DNA of 64,000 nt, taken from positions 1,876,182 to 1,940,181 of the forward strand of contig JAJEKV010000059.1 in NCBI GenBank assembly GCA_021234155.1, in the 5' to 3' direction. Of the stretch, positions 9,676-21,839 are shown piece by piece (within the stretch, counting starts at the first letter, position 1; each line of letters begins with the position of its first letter). The position numbers were made by a program, and so were the translations under genes. The notes under the pieces were generated by a model, which was given only the letters and a program-made list of their open reading frames with translations, was not told the DNA's origin and did not search any database. Source of the stretch: Isoetes taiwanensis. Its lineage: Eukaryota > Streptophyta > Lycopodiopsida > Isoetales > Isoetaceae.

Positions 9676-11739
9676 GCAGCGGCACATCCTTTAGTTCCAA
9701 TCCAGTGAAGCTGGAATTTACCATGAGCTCCAGGCCTTACGTGTTACCGCTATGCAATAGATTCTTGGACATTCAAGATCACGGATTAGAAAAAGTTGAT
9801 TGGGAAGAGTTGATACGGATGGATAAAGCTTGAAATGTCATAAAAGAACCTTCGATTAAATTGTATTTGCTCTTTCTAGTTATATAAATATATGGTTATT
9901 AATGAAGCATATGAGTTGGAATGTTTTTTATTTGTTTCATTACTATTTCATGCTGTCATTATTCATTATTTATGCATCTGGCGATCTTGGATGAAACATT
10001 GACTTCGTTTTATTGTAGGGCTCATGTGTTTATTCCAGATCATCAAAAGCCAAAGACACTGTCAAAATTCAAATACCTATAAGTTGGGAATTTTTCTATC
10101 CCAACTTTGATTCAAAAAAGGAAGTTAGCTATGGTGAGCTATCTTGGAGAATTATAATAATAGTGGCTTCAATATAAAAGTATGAAATCAATAGTTTTGA
10201 TCTTGCAGATAGAAACTAGAATGCGAATGAAGATAAAATGTGGTACATGTCGTTTAAGGAGAGAAACATGGTTCTTCCTCACAGCTAATTTCAGATCAAC
10301 TAATTCTAGGATGCCTTAAAAAGGTTGCATAATAAATTGAGATTGTTGCGCACTCCCATTTGAAGATTCCCTTCTAAAAAACATATTACCTATTTGAGAT
10401 GGCCTTTTTAGGGTTAAGTCCAAAAATTCATGGTGATTGCAATTTAAAATGTGCTATTTTAACTCCAAAAGAAAAAGTAACATTAGGTTAAGTTCAAAGC
10501 GGCATGGTGATTAAAATTTATAATATACTATTTCAACTGCATTCATTCATTTTACTGTTGAATAATTGTGAACAAAGGACAAAAGAGGGATATTTGTAAT
10601 AGATCACAAGTTAAATTAGAACACTAAACATAAGTGCAAGGTGTGAAAAAAGAAGTAAACATAGAACTTTCCAGTTAGAAGAAGAAGTAAAGCACCAGAG
10701 CATGTCAAATTTGTCTAGAGAAGAACCTAATCAATGTTTCCAAAATTTCTGTGTATATTGGAATAGTATTGCCAGTTGCTCATGCACTCTTATGTTATTC
10801 TAGATTAGGACCTTGCAGTCTTACGCTATTCCAGAATACAAATCTAGAGCTATAGTTTGACTTGCATGCACCACCCTAGTGTTCAAAAACCCCTCCAACA
10901 TGTCAAATTTTGTTTAAATATTGACATAGCATATGTTATCTTGCTCGAACATGAAGGTAGCAATTAATGCACATCAAAAGCATGGTTGTGTGCGTTCTCA
11001 AATCAAAGCATGGGGATTTGAGCTCTAAGGTCTTTTTCTTGTTGTTGTGGGTGGACGAATGTCCGTGCCACAACATGTTCACAAGATTACTAAAAAAGGA
11101 AATGAGATTAGACATTTACAAAGAAACATGGAAATTACAATTTACAAGTTACAATTCTATTTGACTTAATAATGCTATAGTGCATCACGTAAGAATATTG
11201 TTAGTAGTTAAAGTTATTTGCTATTAATTCCAACTATTGACATGGAAAACCATCTAAAAATAGGGTTCGCTTTAACTCGATGATAAGCTGAATGAGCTCT
11301 TGTGTGAAGAGCGTTTTAGAACTTCCTTGCAAGTTAAATATCTGATCAATGGGAAGCTTCTTCTTCATTGATATGCCATGTCAATGGGTCAACAAGCTAG
11401 TCCATTAACCACCATGTATTGCGTTAATATAAATGATAATTTACAATAAAATACAATAGTCGATCTTCGTGCCTTGAAATATGAGGGGGCATTCTTATTA
11501 ATAATTTATAGCCGCCTAGAATTAACAGGGGTAGCAATTGAATGGCATGCATCTCTGTAGATTATTTTCACTAGCAGCCTTCTTTACATAATTTGTTTTC
11601 AAATTCTCTTGACTTCTCATCTTCTTGCTGCATTAATCTCCTCACTTTCTCTTCAATTTCTTTTCTGATCTATAATACCATCTTCTCTTTCCTTGAACCG
11701 AATGCAATCTTCCATTTCTTGAAGTCTAATACATGCAAT
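9676..11739. other. AT-rich intergenic stretch
   Basis: No gene seen. It holds a diverged direct repeat at about 10410-10545 (two ~75-base copies beginning GGTTAAGT and containing CATGGTGATT). It also holds one stray TATTCCAGAATA at 10827-10838, the palindrome of the first transposon, 2.5 kb outside that element. Confidence 0.6.
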
Positions 11740-12226
11740 TTAAATTTTGTTCTGCCATGCAAGGCCATCCAAGCATTGGCACTTCAATAAATATGCTTCT
11801 CCCCCTACAATAGAGTGCCCTAAAACCTCCATCTGAGGAGCCCAAGGTGTTAAATAACCATAATCCTTTGCTACGTCAAAGAAATTAGCATAAAAATGTC
11901 CAGGCAATCCAAACACTAATGAATCCCTCATCATTAACAAAAAGGGTTGCTTTGCTGCCTTTAATCCGAGCAAAAGTTTGTGCGCTTTTTAACTTTGACA
12001 GGCGGGCTATGGAGCCAAATGAAATATATAGAACGGAGTTTGCTGCCTTCTTATCTAGCGCTGGCTTCTCTATCTGGTGCAGTTCAAATCTAATAAAAGA
12101 AGATTTGGACTTTATATTTGAAAAACAGACAATAGGTATTGATGGGTCTTGACATCTTTGCAAAGTATCTGGCCCCAACAACTTTTCCATTACATGATCC
12201 TCCAGGAAAAATTGAGGATATTTCAC
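11740..12226 (-). pseudogene. UDP-glycosyltransferase (family 1) fragment
   Basis: Family 1 glycosyltransferases transfer sugars from UDP donors to small molecules in plants. Two minus-strand reading frames together give part of the C-terminal donor-binding half: SVLYISFGSIARLS, then FGLPGHFYANF, then YLTPWAPQMEVLGHSIVGG. The last resembles the start of the plant PSPG box (WAPQ..VL.H...GG). The frame shifts near 11930, the PSPG box is incomplete, and there is no N-terminal acceptor domain. A dead fragment. Confidence 0.72.
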
Positions 12227-15200
12227 GATTTCCTTTCTACTGAGGCAAGTGTTTGAATGGTTTGCTTGTCACTGTACTAAAGCTTTACAGATTCGAATAG
12301 ATGCAAAGGATTAAAATTGGCAGCTTGATATTACATGTGTATACGTGGATGTTTAAAAAGCTTTCTGTCTACCCAATAGTTAATTAGTAATGAAAGAGAA
12401 AGTCTTGCTCAAGGAGACCCACTGTAGTAAATTCCTGATCATCAGATCCTTGCATAGTACAGACACAATACACATAAATACACACGATCGTCATATTGCA
12501 TTCACCATCAAAATAAGTTGACAACGGGATAAGATGGCTTGCTGCACTGTGTATAATTTTGAAGTTTCTATTCTTTTGCCATGTCTTGTTCTATCATCAG
12601 CACCTCTTGTTGTATTTTTAGATTTGCTTACTACAAAAAACTTCTGCTATTGTAATTAACATGTACTTGGTTGTTGAAAACTAGGCATATGTTATTCACA
12701 TCCTTCATGATTCTATGGATGCTTTTCTTGCATGACAATGTCTTGTACTCGATGAGTTTTTCTATTCCTAGATTGTCATTGGAGTTTTCATGTTGTCCAT
12801 TTGTGTTTTGGACTTTTCGTGCGTCATATAAGTAGTCAGTTGTACAACTAACCAAATTGAACTAATTCTACGGAGTTGGGGCCAATATTTGGAAGGCAAA
12901 AGTTGCTAGAAAGATACCTGTAATTTAATGAACAGGCTTTTGAAAGTAATTCTATAGTTTTGTTCTAGTACAATACAATTTCCTTTCGGCATGAAGAAAA
13001 CAAGGAACAGTAATTGAATAGAAACAAACTTGGTCCCTATCTAAACTTGCTGCATAATGTTTTATTTCTTAAGTGGATGATGCCTTGCTCATTAAACAAT
13101 CTCTTTCTTGTTGGTGCTTGGACAACTAGAATTAAGAGTTCTTGAATGCCTTACGAGCTGGTCCACTTAATTTCCTTGGAGAAAGAATCTCTACTAATAT
13201 CTACATCATTGGAAGGTTATATAAATTAAACAAATTTTTCAATTGGTATGGTGAACAAGTAATGCATATAGTTCCACCTGTCATCTATTCTGTAGAATAA
13301 AATCTCTTCCTTGTTAGAAAGATTAATAAAACTGGGATATTAATTGTGCTTTTGGTCTATCAACTCTACATTTGTAGGGAGATGTTGGACTTCTTTCTAA
13401 TTTTAAAATAACATAACAAGTTGTAGCTGTAGAATGCGAAACGACCATTAACTGATTCTATTATGTTACTAATTAACATAAGGAAGTCTTGTGCAAAAAG
13501 GTTTTTGACAAATTATGTCGTTTTAATAGATAACATAACAAATTGAATTTGAAATCAGTTTTAACAAGTTTTATAATGATATTACTTGACAGATGGTGTG
13601 AAAACTCCGTAAAGTTTACCTTGATATAGCATAACAATTGATTTGTTAACTCAAATTTTACCTTAATTTAGCCCTATAGTCTGAACGTACCCTTCAACTG
13701 CTAAATATAACCTTGAACATTCGAAATGTTCTTGCATGATCTATTGTCCTTGATATAATCTTTATTCATGGAATATTTGGAGCCCTTGATATGTATGTCC
13801 CTTTCTAGGCAACCAAATTCAACCTTGATATTAGAAGGTGATTAAATCCTTTGAATAGTGTAATTGATATAAGAATATAGAATCCAACATTTAGTCAATA
13901 CAAAGCAGACACTAGGATATTTTATAATTTAAGATATTTTAGATAGTGTAATTGATGTAAGGAATATAGAATCCAATATTCAGTCAATACAAAGTAGACA
14001 CTAGAATATTTGTGAAGCGAAATACTTCAATTTGGTTATTGTGGCATGCTGGTGGGCTCCTCTAGAATCAAGACATCTTGTCAAGTCTGTCCCCTGAATG
14101 GACTGATATATTTGAAGCAGCATACAACAATTCAATTTCTTATGGCCAACTCTTGAACCTCTATCATGTCTCTGCTCGAATGAAAAGGATTAATGCTTTC
14201 ATGAGGACGTGAAATCTAGGTCAATCTAATTTGCCACCATTACAGACCCCAACTGACAATCTAATTAAACTTTTAGTTATTTGACGAGACAATTATGAAG
14301 CTTCATTCTTTGTCCAACCACCCCTTCTCAAGAAAATTGAAGATTTTAAATTGAAATTCAAGGACAAATGGTCCAACCTCGTATCCAAGTCATTACAAAC
14401 CTAAATTAAACATCACAAGATCTCCAAATCAAAGAGTGCATTGGGATATATGTTTCCCATACCATATATTGTAATTGTAATTATAATTCTATTGATCAAG
14501 CCATAGGCCCCTAGGCCATATATATCGTAATTGAAAACATTAAGTGAAATTCAAGGACAAACAGTCCAACCTTATGTCTGAGTCATTATATTGGAACATC
14601 AGAGAATTTCCAAATCGAGGAGGTCAGCCTGATGAAAGAATGTGCCACAGGTTTACTATCCGATTTGCTACAGAATCTTCAATCCAATATAAGAAAGAAA
14701 AAACAGTAAGTGCTAAATCATAATGACTAAAAAGACGCATTTTTTAATGGTTAAAATGTTTAGTGACTATTTAAAAAGCTTGGCAATGGCTATGTGTAGT
14801 AAAAACTTCCGTTTAGCATTGTTGAACCAGAATAGATAAAATGAGCACAAATCATCATATTATAACAAGTAGCTACGTATTGAACATAGGCCAATTGGTC
14901 TTCACGGACGATAAAAGCACATCAATTCAATTCGATTTTATATGATACAAAACTTTTCTACTTCCTAAAAGAAACACAAAAAAAAAAAAGGGAAGCAATA
15001 TAAAACATGTGTGTGTGTGCGCGCTTATGAATATCATCCTTATGGCTTACTCCGTGTGTGTGCATGTGTGTGGATTTGAATCCTTATGAATATCATCCTT
15101 ATGGCTTACTTCGGGTATGTGCTACTATATTGGGTTACTCTAGAATGTATTACTTGTGTGTAATATAACTTTGCTTTTCGAAAGGTTCCAAATAATGTAC

Positions 15201-15287
15201 GGCTATAAACTTTTTGGAACCTCAAAATAAAAGCTTCCAAATAAGGTTTAAGAACAAGACCAAAAAAAAAAAAAAAGCACATATTGT
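12227..15287. other. AT-rich intergenic stretch with diverged direct repeats
   Basis: No gene seen. Two ~70-base direct copies lie at about 13855-13925 and 13935-14005 (TAGAATCCAA and AGTCAATACAAAG). Two ~80-base copies lie at about 14350-14430 and 14540-14625 (ATTCAAGGACAAA, GTCCAACCT). A 27-base phrase (GAATATCATCCTTATGGCTT) is repeated at about 15029 and 15086 next to a GT-rich microsatellite. These look like remnants of old elements. Confidence 0.55.
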
Positions 15288-15296
15288 ATCAGGATG
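15288..15296. repeat. 9-bp target-site duplication, left copy (first MULE)
   Basis: ATCAGGATG, identical to 25918-25926. Nine-base duplications are the hallmark of Mutator-type insertion. Confidence 0.95.
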
Positions 15297-15480
15297 GGAA
15301 GTCCGTATATGTCATCCGAAGTGTGGTTTTTCAGGACATCCCTTCAATGGTTCCATCGATTTATCCCGGATGGGTCCATCCCAACCCATCCCATCGGGCA
15401 TCCGGATGCAACCACCATCCCATGGGTCATTCCCGCATGCCCCGTATGCATCCACCACCCACCCATGCCATACCTCTGAA
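15297..15480 (+). repeat. Left TIR of MULE 1
   Basis: The first 22 bases are exact against the reverse complement of the right end. The match then weakens (AGGACATCCCTTCAATGG against GGACGTCCCTTCCATGG) and runs into a CATCC-rich tract. The inner limit is approximate. Confidence 0.85.
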
Positions 15481-15714
15481 CCCACCGTACTTGCCTTTTC
15501 CTTTATTCCTGATGCTATGGTACGATCGCCTGCCGCAAATGTACCTTCACGTATGCCACACATCATTTCAAGCAACTCCTTAAATACAAAAACAGAATTG
15601 AAGTTAAACGAATTCGCGAAGGAGGGAATTAGTACAAACAAATCTCCCCTTTGCTCATTTCCATACCCTGTTGCCTGTTCATCGGAATTCATCTCAAACC
15701 GGCCCCGTCTGGAG

Positions 15715-18579
15715 ATGGAGGCGGACTGCATAGATCCTGATGTCTTGCAGGTGAGTAGTTTAATTCGGTTTTTAATGGTTCCGGAAGTGTTCAAGCTTCC
15801 TACAATCGAACGAACCGAAATTTGACTCGAAATGCATACATTAAACAATGACCTTTCTTAATTCAGAGACTGCAGCGTATCTGCATCCAAGAACCTCCCA
15901 GCGGCCCCTATTCAAGGAACGACTTGGACTGGGATACCGAAGATCACCAGAATGTTGCCAGGAATCCAGGAACTCCGAAATCTACTGCTGTTCAATGCTG
16001 CCATATCCCCACAAACAGAGTAGAAGATTTTATCAAAGGCGAGCAGAATCTTCCCAACTGCAACACTACTTTCTACAAAAGCGCCACTCAAGGCAGAGAT
16101 CATGCAAAAAAGAAGGTCGACGAGCACGCCCATCTCAAGATCGTCAAGTGAGTGATTTTTTCCTGGTGCAGGTGGTTAATCAGGACGTAGGTGGTTGCTG
16201 TGGACATAGTCAATGGCTGGTAGTCTGCCTTTAATTTTACTGTAGTGAGCCAGATACACGTGGTTAATCAGGACATAGTCAATGGTCTATAGTCTGCATT
16301 TTAATTATACTGTAGTGGTTAATCCTGACATAGGTGTTTAATGAGGACATAGCTGCTTAATCAGGACAGTCAATCCTTGATATTTTCGACCATTTGAACC
16401 ATAATTTTGTAGTCAATAGCTCTTAGTGTGGATGGTCAATTTGATGCAAACTAACAATGTCATTTTGTTGTAGATATTGGTGTAGTTATGGGCCAAAGGA
16501 TTTGCGCAATCAACCTCGGGAAGTAAAAACCAAGACCACCCAGGCCCTAGTTGCTGAGGCCAAGAGGAATGACCCCGAGTACAAGAAAAGGCAAAGGGGA
16601 ATGAGTATCAAGCGGGGCTGCAGGTGTCATTTCACTTTGAAGCAACTATACCTGAACCCGCTATGCACCAAGATCACGTATCATGTAATGGATCATGTTG
16701 ATGTAGATGGCAAAATCTGCCATGGGACACTTGATCCTCAATGCACGAGGACAAGGCATGAAGTTGCCCCATGGTTGTCTTTAGAGAAGAGGAACTGGGC
16801 TAGGAACCTCTTACTTCAGAATCACACCCCCCAGGAGGTCTACCGACAGCATGAAGAGGAATGGGCCTTGAAGAAGAGAATGGATCCCAATTGTGAGAAG
16901 AGCAGGGACCAATTTCTTGACATGGATGATCTCCACAACCTGTCGAGAAAGATTGCTAGGGATACTTGGATGCTCCATGAAGATGTTGCCCTAAGTATAA
17001 GGATGTGGGTGGACTTACACTTGGATAGTGTTTTTATGTACCAAGAAGGAGTTCCTTTTGTTTTAGGTATCATGACTCCTTTCCAAAAGAAAATCTTGTT
17101 GGAGCACGGGAGAGACAATGCTGTGGCTATGGACTCTACTTTTAAGACAAATGATCATTGCTATAGCTTGTACACGTTGCTTGTGTATGATGCCCATGGC
17201 AATGGTGTCCCCGTTTGTTGGGTTCTCTCTTCCAGTCACTCCGAGGAGGATATAAAACCATGGCTTCTTGCTATGAAAGTGCACATCCATCATGCTGATC
17301 CGACTTGGAAGCCCTCTTGTTTCATTGTTGATGATGCCAAGGCTGAAATCAAGGCATTGGAAGCGGTTTGGCCTGAAGCTAGAATACAATTGTGCATTTG
17401 GCATGTACGAAGAAACTGGATGAAATTCCTTCTTAAGCTTGTGAAGAACAACAAGATCAGAGGTGAGATGTTCAAAGATCTCGGCCACATCATGTATGGC
17501 ACTCATGGCTTTTGGATGAATTCAAGGTTAAGTACAAAGGTTGGAAGAGGTTAATCAAGTACATGAACAGGGTTTGGACCAATAACATCACCCACTGGAT
17601 CATTGCCACAAGGATGTATCCTCATGCCAACCAGGAGACAAATGCTGCCATAGAGGCATATCATAACCAGATGAAGAGAAGGCTAGGTTTGTCGAAGCAT
17701 GCTTTGAGAGGAAGAAGAATTGATTGGTTGATATACATGTTGACTTGTAGATTGGAGACACACTTGCTATATGATAGGTTCAAGAAGGATGAAGGCTTCA
17801 AAGTGAATAGGAAACAAGAGCACATTGTTGAAACAGCAATCATAGGTGCAAGAGTCATTCCAGATGAGGCTGTAAAATGGTTGGACTTCAAGGCGGGTAG
17901 GGCAGAAGTATGGAGTCAAAATATGGATGCATGGGCAGAGGACAGGGAAGCATTGCCTTACCTAGTGGAAGTTGCCCACGAGCATTGGTCTTCTTGTGAT
18001 TGTCCATGGGGCATGAAAGGCAACATGTGCAAGCACCAAGTGAAAGTGATTCAAATGATGGCCAATTACAAGGAGGAGGACATTCTAAGAGTGTGTGGAA
18101 CTCTATATGGCTCTCAAGCTGGAGGTTTGGAGAACTTGAGGTGTTTTGGCGAGGCATACGATGATGGTCCTATTGATCCTCCCACTGATGCCAATGTTCT
18201 TGCTAGTGAGGAGGACATTGGTGAGACACAGGTGGCTGATGACATTGCTGAGGAGGAAAGCTTTTCCAAGACAACAAATCCAAAGTTACAAGCTAGCATT
18301 CATGCCACTCTTTCCCGAATCGCCTCTACCATATCTAGTAGCCCTCATTTGGCATTGCAAGCTGACTTCCTCCTACGTGAAGTTAGTCTAAAGTTGGAGA
18401 GATTAGGCAGTAGTACCACGCTAGCCACGGATTGCACCCCAAGTCTACAAGTGGTAGAGGACTTCAATGGCAAGACATTGGCTAGACCAGTTCCTTTGGT
18501 GGAGGGTATCAAGAAGAGGAAGAAGACTGTTGGTGTCAGTGTGTTCTCAAAGGAATGCCAGGGGCACATTGAGGATTGA
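15715..18579 (+). CDS. MULE transposase with SWIM zinc finger (frameshifted)
   Basis: Cuts and inserts the element. Exons by splice sites and phase: 15715-15750, 15867-16147 and 16474-18579. Exon 2 carries an N-terminal Cys/His zinc region (GEQNLPNCNTTFYKS) that continues into KYWCSYGPKDLRN and KRGCRCHFTL. The catalytic core shows AVAMDSTFKTN (first Asp), SCFIVDDAKAEIKAL (second Asp), QLCIWHVRRNW (C/H motif) and NAAIEAYHNQMKRRL (Glu). A SWIM finger follows: SSCDCPWGMKGNMCKHQ. The frame changes once between YGTHG and LLDEFKVKYKGW, near the T-run 17510-17513. That is either a one-base lesion or an unseen splice. The second intron contains motif repeats. The family assignment is secure; activity is doubtful. 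Confidence 0.92.
16170..16375. repeat. GTGGTTAATCAGGACATAG repeats in transposase intron 2
   Basis: Five or so imperfect copies of GTGGTTAATC(A/C)(G/T)GACATAG lie in the intron 16148-16473. They are the reverse complement of the GTCC(A/T)GATTAACCAC motif in the arrays downstream. Confidence 0.8.
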
Positions 18580-18649
18580 CCTTTATGTAAAGATCATGTT
18601 TTTAAAATTTCAATACATACACTGTTAAGCCAATTCATGGATTGTCCTG

Positions 18650-19215
18650 AATAACCATCTTGCAACAATGTCCTTATTAACCATGTCCAGATTAACCACC
18701 TCCCACTAATGTCCAGATTAACCATGTCCTGATTAACCACCTTCCACCGATCTGGATATATGTCCTAGGTTATCTGGACACAAGTCTAAAGTGGTTAATC
18801 TGGACATATGTCCTAGGTGGTTTATCTGGACACAAGTCCAAAGTGGTTTATCTGGACATATGTCCTGATAAACCACTCTTGGACTTAGTGGTTTATCTGG
18901 ACATGTCCAGATAAACCACCATGTCCTGGTAAACCATATGTCCACTTAGTGGTTTATCTGGACATTGTCCAGTTAAACCACCATGTCCTGAAAAACCACT
19001 GTTGGACTTAGTGGTTTATCTGGACATTGTCCAGTTAAACCACCATGTCCTGATAAACCACTCTTGGACTTAGTGGTTTATCTGGACATGTCCAGATAAA
19101 CCACCATGTCCTGATAAACCATATGTCCACTTAGTGGTTTATCAGGACATTGTCCAGGACCTTGTCCATATTAACCACCTAGGCACTTTGGTGGTTTATC
19201 TGGACAAGGTATGCA
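18650..19215. repeat. Motif array 1 of MULE 1, mixed orientation
   Basis: Dozens of GTCCAGATTAACCAC or GTCCAGATAAACCAC units and their reverse complements, partly arranged as inverted pairs (GGTTTATCTGGAC followed by GTCCAGATAAACC). It starts about 70 bases after the transposase stop and ends before the promoter of the next gene. The inverted pairing could form hairpins. Confidence 0.9.
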
Positions 19216-19568
19216 GGTACCCCTACGTACATAAATGCCACACAGACACTTTCACTCCAAAGTGTTAGCTAGATTTGATGCTGACGTGTCGTTGCCAAAA
19301 ATCGTACATATCGTTGCCAAAAAACATATGATTGGCCATAATTGTATGATTTGAATGCCTCGGCTTTGCAGCCCAAAAGCTGCGCGCCATATGCGGGCCA
19401 TTATGCCGCCCGGACTTTAAAAAGCTAGCGTCCTATTTCTTCCTCGTTCCTCTTCTGCCTTCTTCTTCGACCGGCCCTCTCGGATCTCCACTCTCGTTCT
19501 CCACTCTCGGATCTTCCTCTGCCCTTCTTCTCCACTCTTTTCCCGTCTCCTCCTTCTTACCTTAGCCT

Positions 19569-19910
19569 ATGGCAAGGCGAAAAAGACCGCCCGGGGAAGC
19601 ATCTTTGGGGTGCTCGTCCGCCCCCCCCCCCCCATCTGAACCCGGTGAGGTAAACTCTGGTGTGCGGCCCCCTCCCGAGCCCCTCAATCCCGCCGAGCCT
19701 CCCAGCCAGTCTTTCGCTTGCTTCGTTGCTCGATTTACCGTTCTGGAAGTTGAGCGCCTGATTGGCCAGGGAGCTAGAGTTAGTCCCTGTGTCCAGCTTT
19801 GGGTTGAGCGTAGGCAGCAATGGGAGGAACGCCGTCTCGAAATGACGGTGGTAGCTGCTGGCAACGGTTTTGACATGGAGCTGAGGATGCCACCACCTGG
19901 CTATATCTAG
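19569..19910 (+). CDS. Small proline-rich MULE 1 protein, function unknown
   Basis: A 113-aa open frame starting MARRKRPPGEASLG. A TATA-like TTTAAAAAG lies at about 19416 and a pyrimidine-rich leader at about 19437-19555, both typical of plant genes. AT-rich DNA with a possible poly(A) signal follows. The first half is basic then proline-rich. The second half (FVARFTVLEVERLIGQG, VERRQQWEERRLEM) is predicted helical. I recognise no domain. It lies between motif arrays 1 and 2, so it probably travels as an element gene. It may be one exon of a larger gene. Confidence 0.55.
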   Translation: MARRKRPPGEASLGCSSAPPPPSEPGEVNSGVRPPPEPLNPAEPPSQSFACFVARFTVLEVERLIGQGARVSPCVQLWVERRQQWEERRLEMTVVAAGNGFDMELRMPPPGYI

Positions 19911-20219
19911 TTTTCTGCTGCTGTCTATGTGTTTTCTGCTGCTGTCTAACTAATATCTGGTTCGAGTTCTGTTCAGTAACAAGCCACAACGGTTCCTGCT
20001 TCATATCTTTTTTGTAATCTCAATTTTTGATATAATATATGTCTATTTTAATCTCATAGCAGTGTTCCTTCTTCTTTGTCTCTTCTAATTTCTATGGGAT
20101 TTCTATTCTGTACCTTCTATTTGGTTGTCTGGTTTATGTAATAATGTAAAAGTGAAGTTCAATGTGATCTTACCCAGTCTCCAAAAACAGGCTCTGGAAT
20201 TCAAAAACAAAGACAGGTT

Positions 20220-20690
20220 TACATTCGAGATAAACCCCATGTCCCGATAAATCATATTTGTGGACATATAAGGTTTATCAGAACATGGGGTTTATCTGGA
20301 CATGTCCAGATAAACCACACCATATGGTTTATCTGGACCCCATGTCCTGATAAACCATATTTGTGGACATATGGTTTATCAGGACATGGGGTTTATCTGG
20401 ACATGTCCTGATTAACCACATCATATGGTTAATCTGGACATAAGTCTAAAGTGGTTAATCTGGACACAAGTCCTAGGTGCTTATTCTGGACATAAGTCCA
20501 AAGTGGTTAATCTGGACACAGCCCTAAAGTTGTTAATCTGGACATAAGTCTAAAGTGGTTATTCTGGACATAAGTCCAAAGTGGTTTATCTGGACACAAG
20601 CCTAAAGTGGTTATTCTGGACATAAGTCCAAAGTGGTTAATCTGAACATAAGTCTAAAGTGGTTAATCTGGACACAAGTCCTAGGGGAGA
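20220..20690 (-). repeat. Motif array 2 of MULE 1
   Basis: First mixed, then tandem units reading GTGGTTAATCTGGACATAAG on the plus strand. This is opposite in orientation to array 3. The last unit overlaps the stop codon of the zinc-finger gene at 20681, so this gene is bracketed by inverted arrays. Confidence 0.9.
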
Positions 20691-21634
20691 GTCTGCTCAG
20701 GCTGGGAGGTGGTGCCGTCCAGCAAGTCGGCCTCTAATACTTGCATACAATTTTTAATTTCTTTGTCATATTCATTCTCGTTCCAGTCCCTGTCGGATTG
20801 ATATTCAATGTCATAGGATTCTTTAATATTCTTTTTATAGAGGGCCATCTTCTTCTTCTTGTCCCTGTCCCACTCCAGAGCCCTTCTATCAACATACTCC
20901 TCGGCATACCTCTGTATGGCAGCCTCTTTTTCTGGCCCATCTGCCATCTCCTCCAGCAGTTGAGCTCCAATCATTCGTGCATCCACCTTTGACCTCTTGA
21001 GAAAACGATTTCGATTCACCCTCCACCTGTACTGAGCATCGATCTTATACTTACATATATACTTACTCAAGTCCCGGCCTGGTCTTCTCTTCTGTTTCGG
21101 CTGAGCTATCATTCTTCTTCCCTTGGCCGGGCCCTGCACCTCCACATGCCAGTCATGGACCTCTACAAGATGCTTTTGGAGCCGTGCTCTCTTAACAGAG
21201 GACCATGCACAGCCCACAAAGAGGCAGCAATGCACGCATCTTTTCTTTGAGTAATAATACCTCCGCTCCCAGGCCTCTTCATCTATGTCCGAGTCCGATT
21301 CGGAGTGCAATGCAACAACCTCTGGTGGGAGCGGCTGCCCTGTGCCACGACTGGCCCTTCTCGCCTTCTTCAATTCTCTCAGCGAATCAGGATGCAGAAT
21401 GGTTCTCTGTGGCCCCGTCTCTGGAGATGGGAACTCTTTGAGGTCCTTCAGGGCAGCGGCTTCCTCTTCAGCCGATGGTAAGTAGGGTTCCTCTTCCATT
21501 CCTGAGCTTTCAGCTCCAGATGCATGGTCTGAGCCGCTCCCTTCAGCCCCAACCGAACCTATAGAGGTGGGCGCATCGTCGGAATGGGAGGACATAGCGC
21601 CGGAAGTGGCGGAACTGCTCTGGGCGCTCGCCAT
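20681..21634 (-). CDS. MULE 1 zinc-finger protein, candidate DNA-binding accessory
   Basis: About 317 aa from the ATG at 21634 (MASAQSSSATSG). The upstream in-frame codon at 21670 is only TTG. The N-terminal third is acidic and serine-rich. A Cys/His finger follows: KRCVHCCLFVGC, then LQKHLVEVHDW. A strongly basic stretch comes next (GRRMIAQPKQKRRPGR), then a helical, charged C-terminus. The stop codon is supplied by the first unit of the adjacent motif array (CCTAGGACTTGTG), so the C-terminus may have been trimmed when the array grew. It is comparable to the finger of the second MULE at 44860. I infer that it binds the arrays; no family is recognised with certainty. Confidence 0.65.
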   Translation of the reverse strand: MASAQSSSATSGAMSSHSDDAPTSIGSVGAEGSGSDHASGAESSGMEEEPYLPSAEEEAAALKDLKEFPSPETGPQRTILHPDSLRELKKARRASRGTGQPLPPEVVALHSESDSDIDEEAWERRYYYSKKRCVHCCLFVGCAWSSVKRARLQKHLVEVHDWHVEVQGPAKGRRMIAQPKQKRRPGRDLSKYICKYKIDAQYRWRVNRNRFLKRSKVDARMIGAQLLEEMADGPEKEAAIQRYAEEYVDRRALEWDRDKKKKMALYKKNIKESYDIEYQSDRDWNENEYDKEIKNCMQVLEADLLDGTTSQPEQTLP

Positions 21635-21839
21635 AGCCAGGAACTCGGAGGTAGGAAAAAACCCGCGCAAGAGAACAGCATTCCAATAGAGCTACACGTG
21701 GCGTATGCGGAGTGGTGCTAGTCACTTCAGACAAAAATTGGGATCTTTTTGCACTCCGACCCAGATGATGACCAGATTTTTTGAATTGGTGCCCAAATGA
21801 TGACCAAAATTTTTGAATTTATGCATTTTAGGTCTAAAG

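Noticed and set aside
15312..15848. 178-aa minus-strand frame in the left MULE end
   Set aside because: Shadow of the CATCC-rich terminal repeat and transposase exon 1; composition is set by the repeat.
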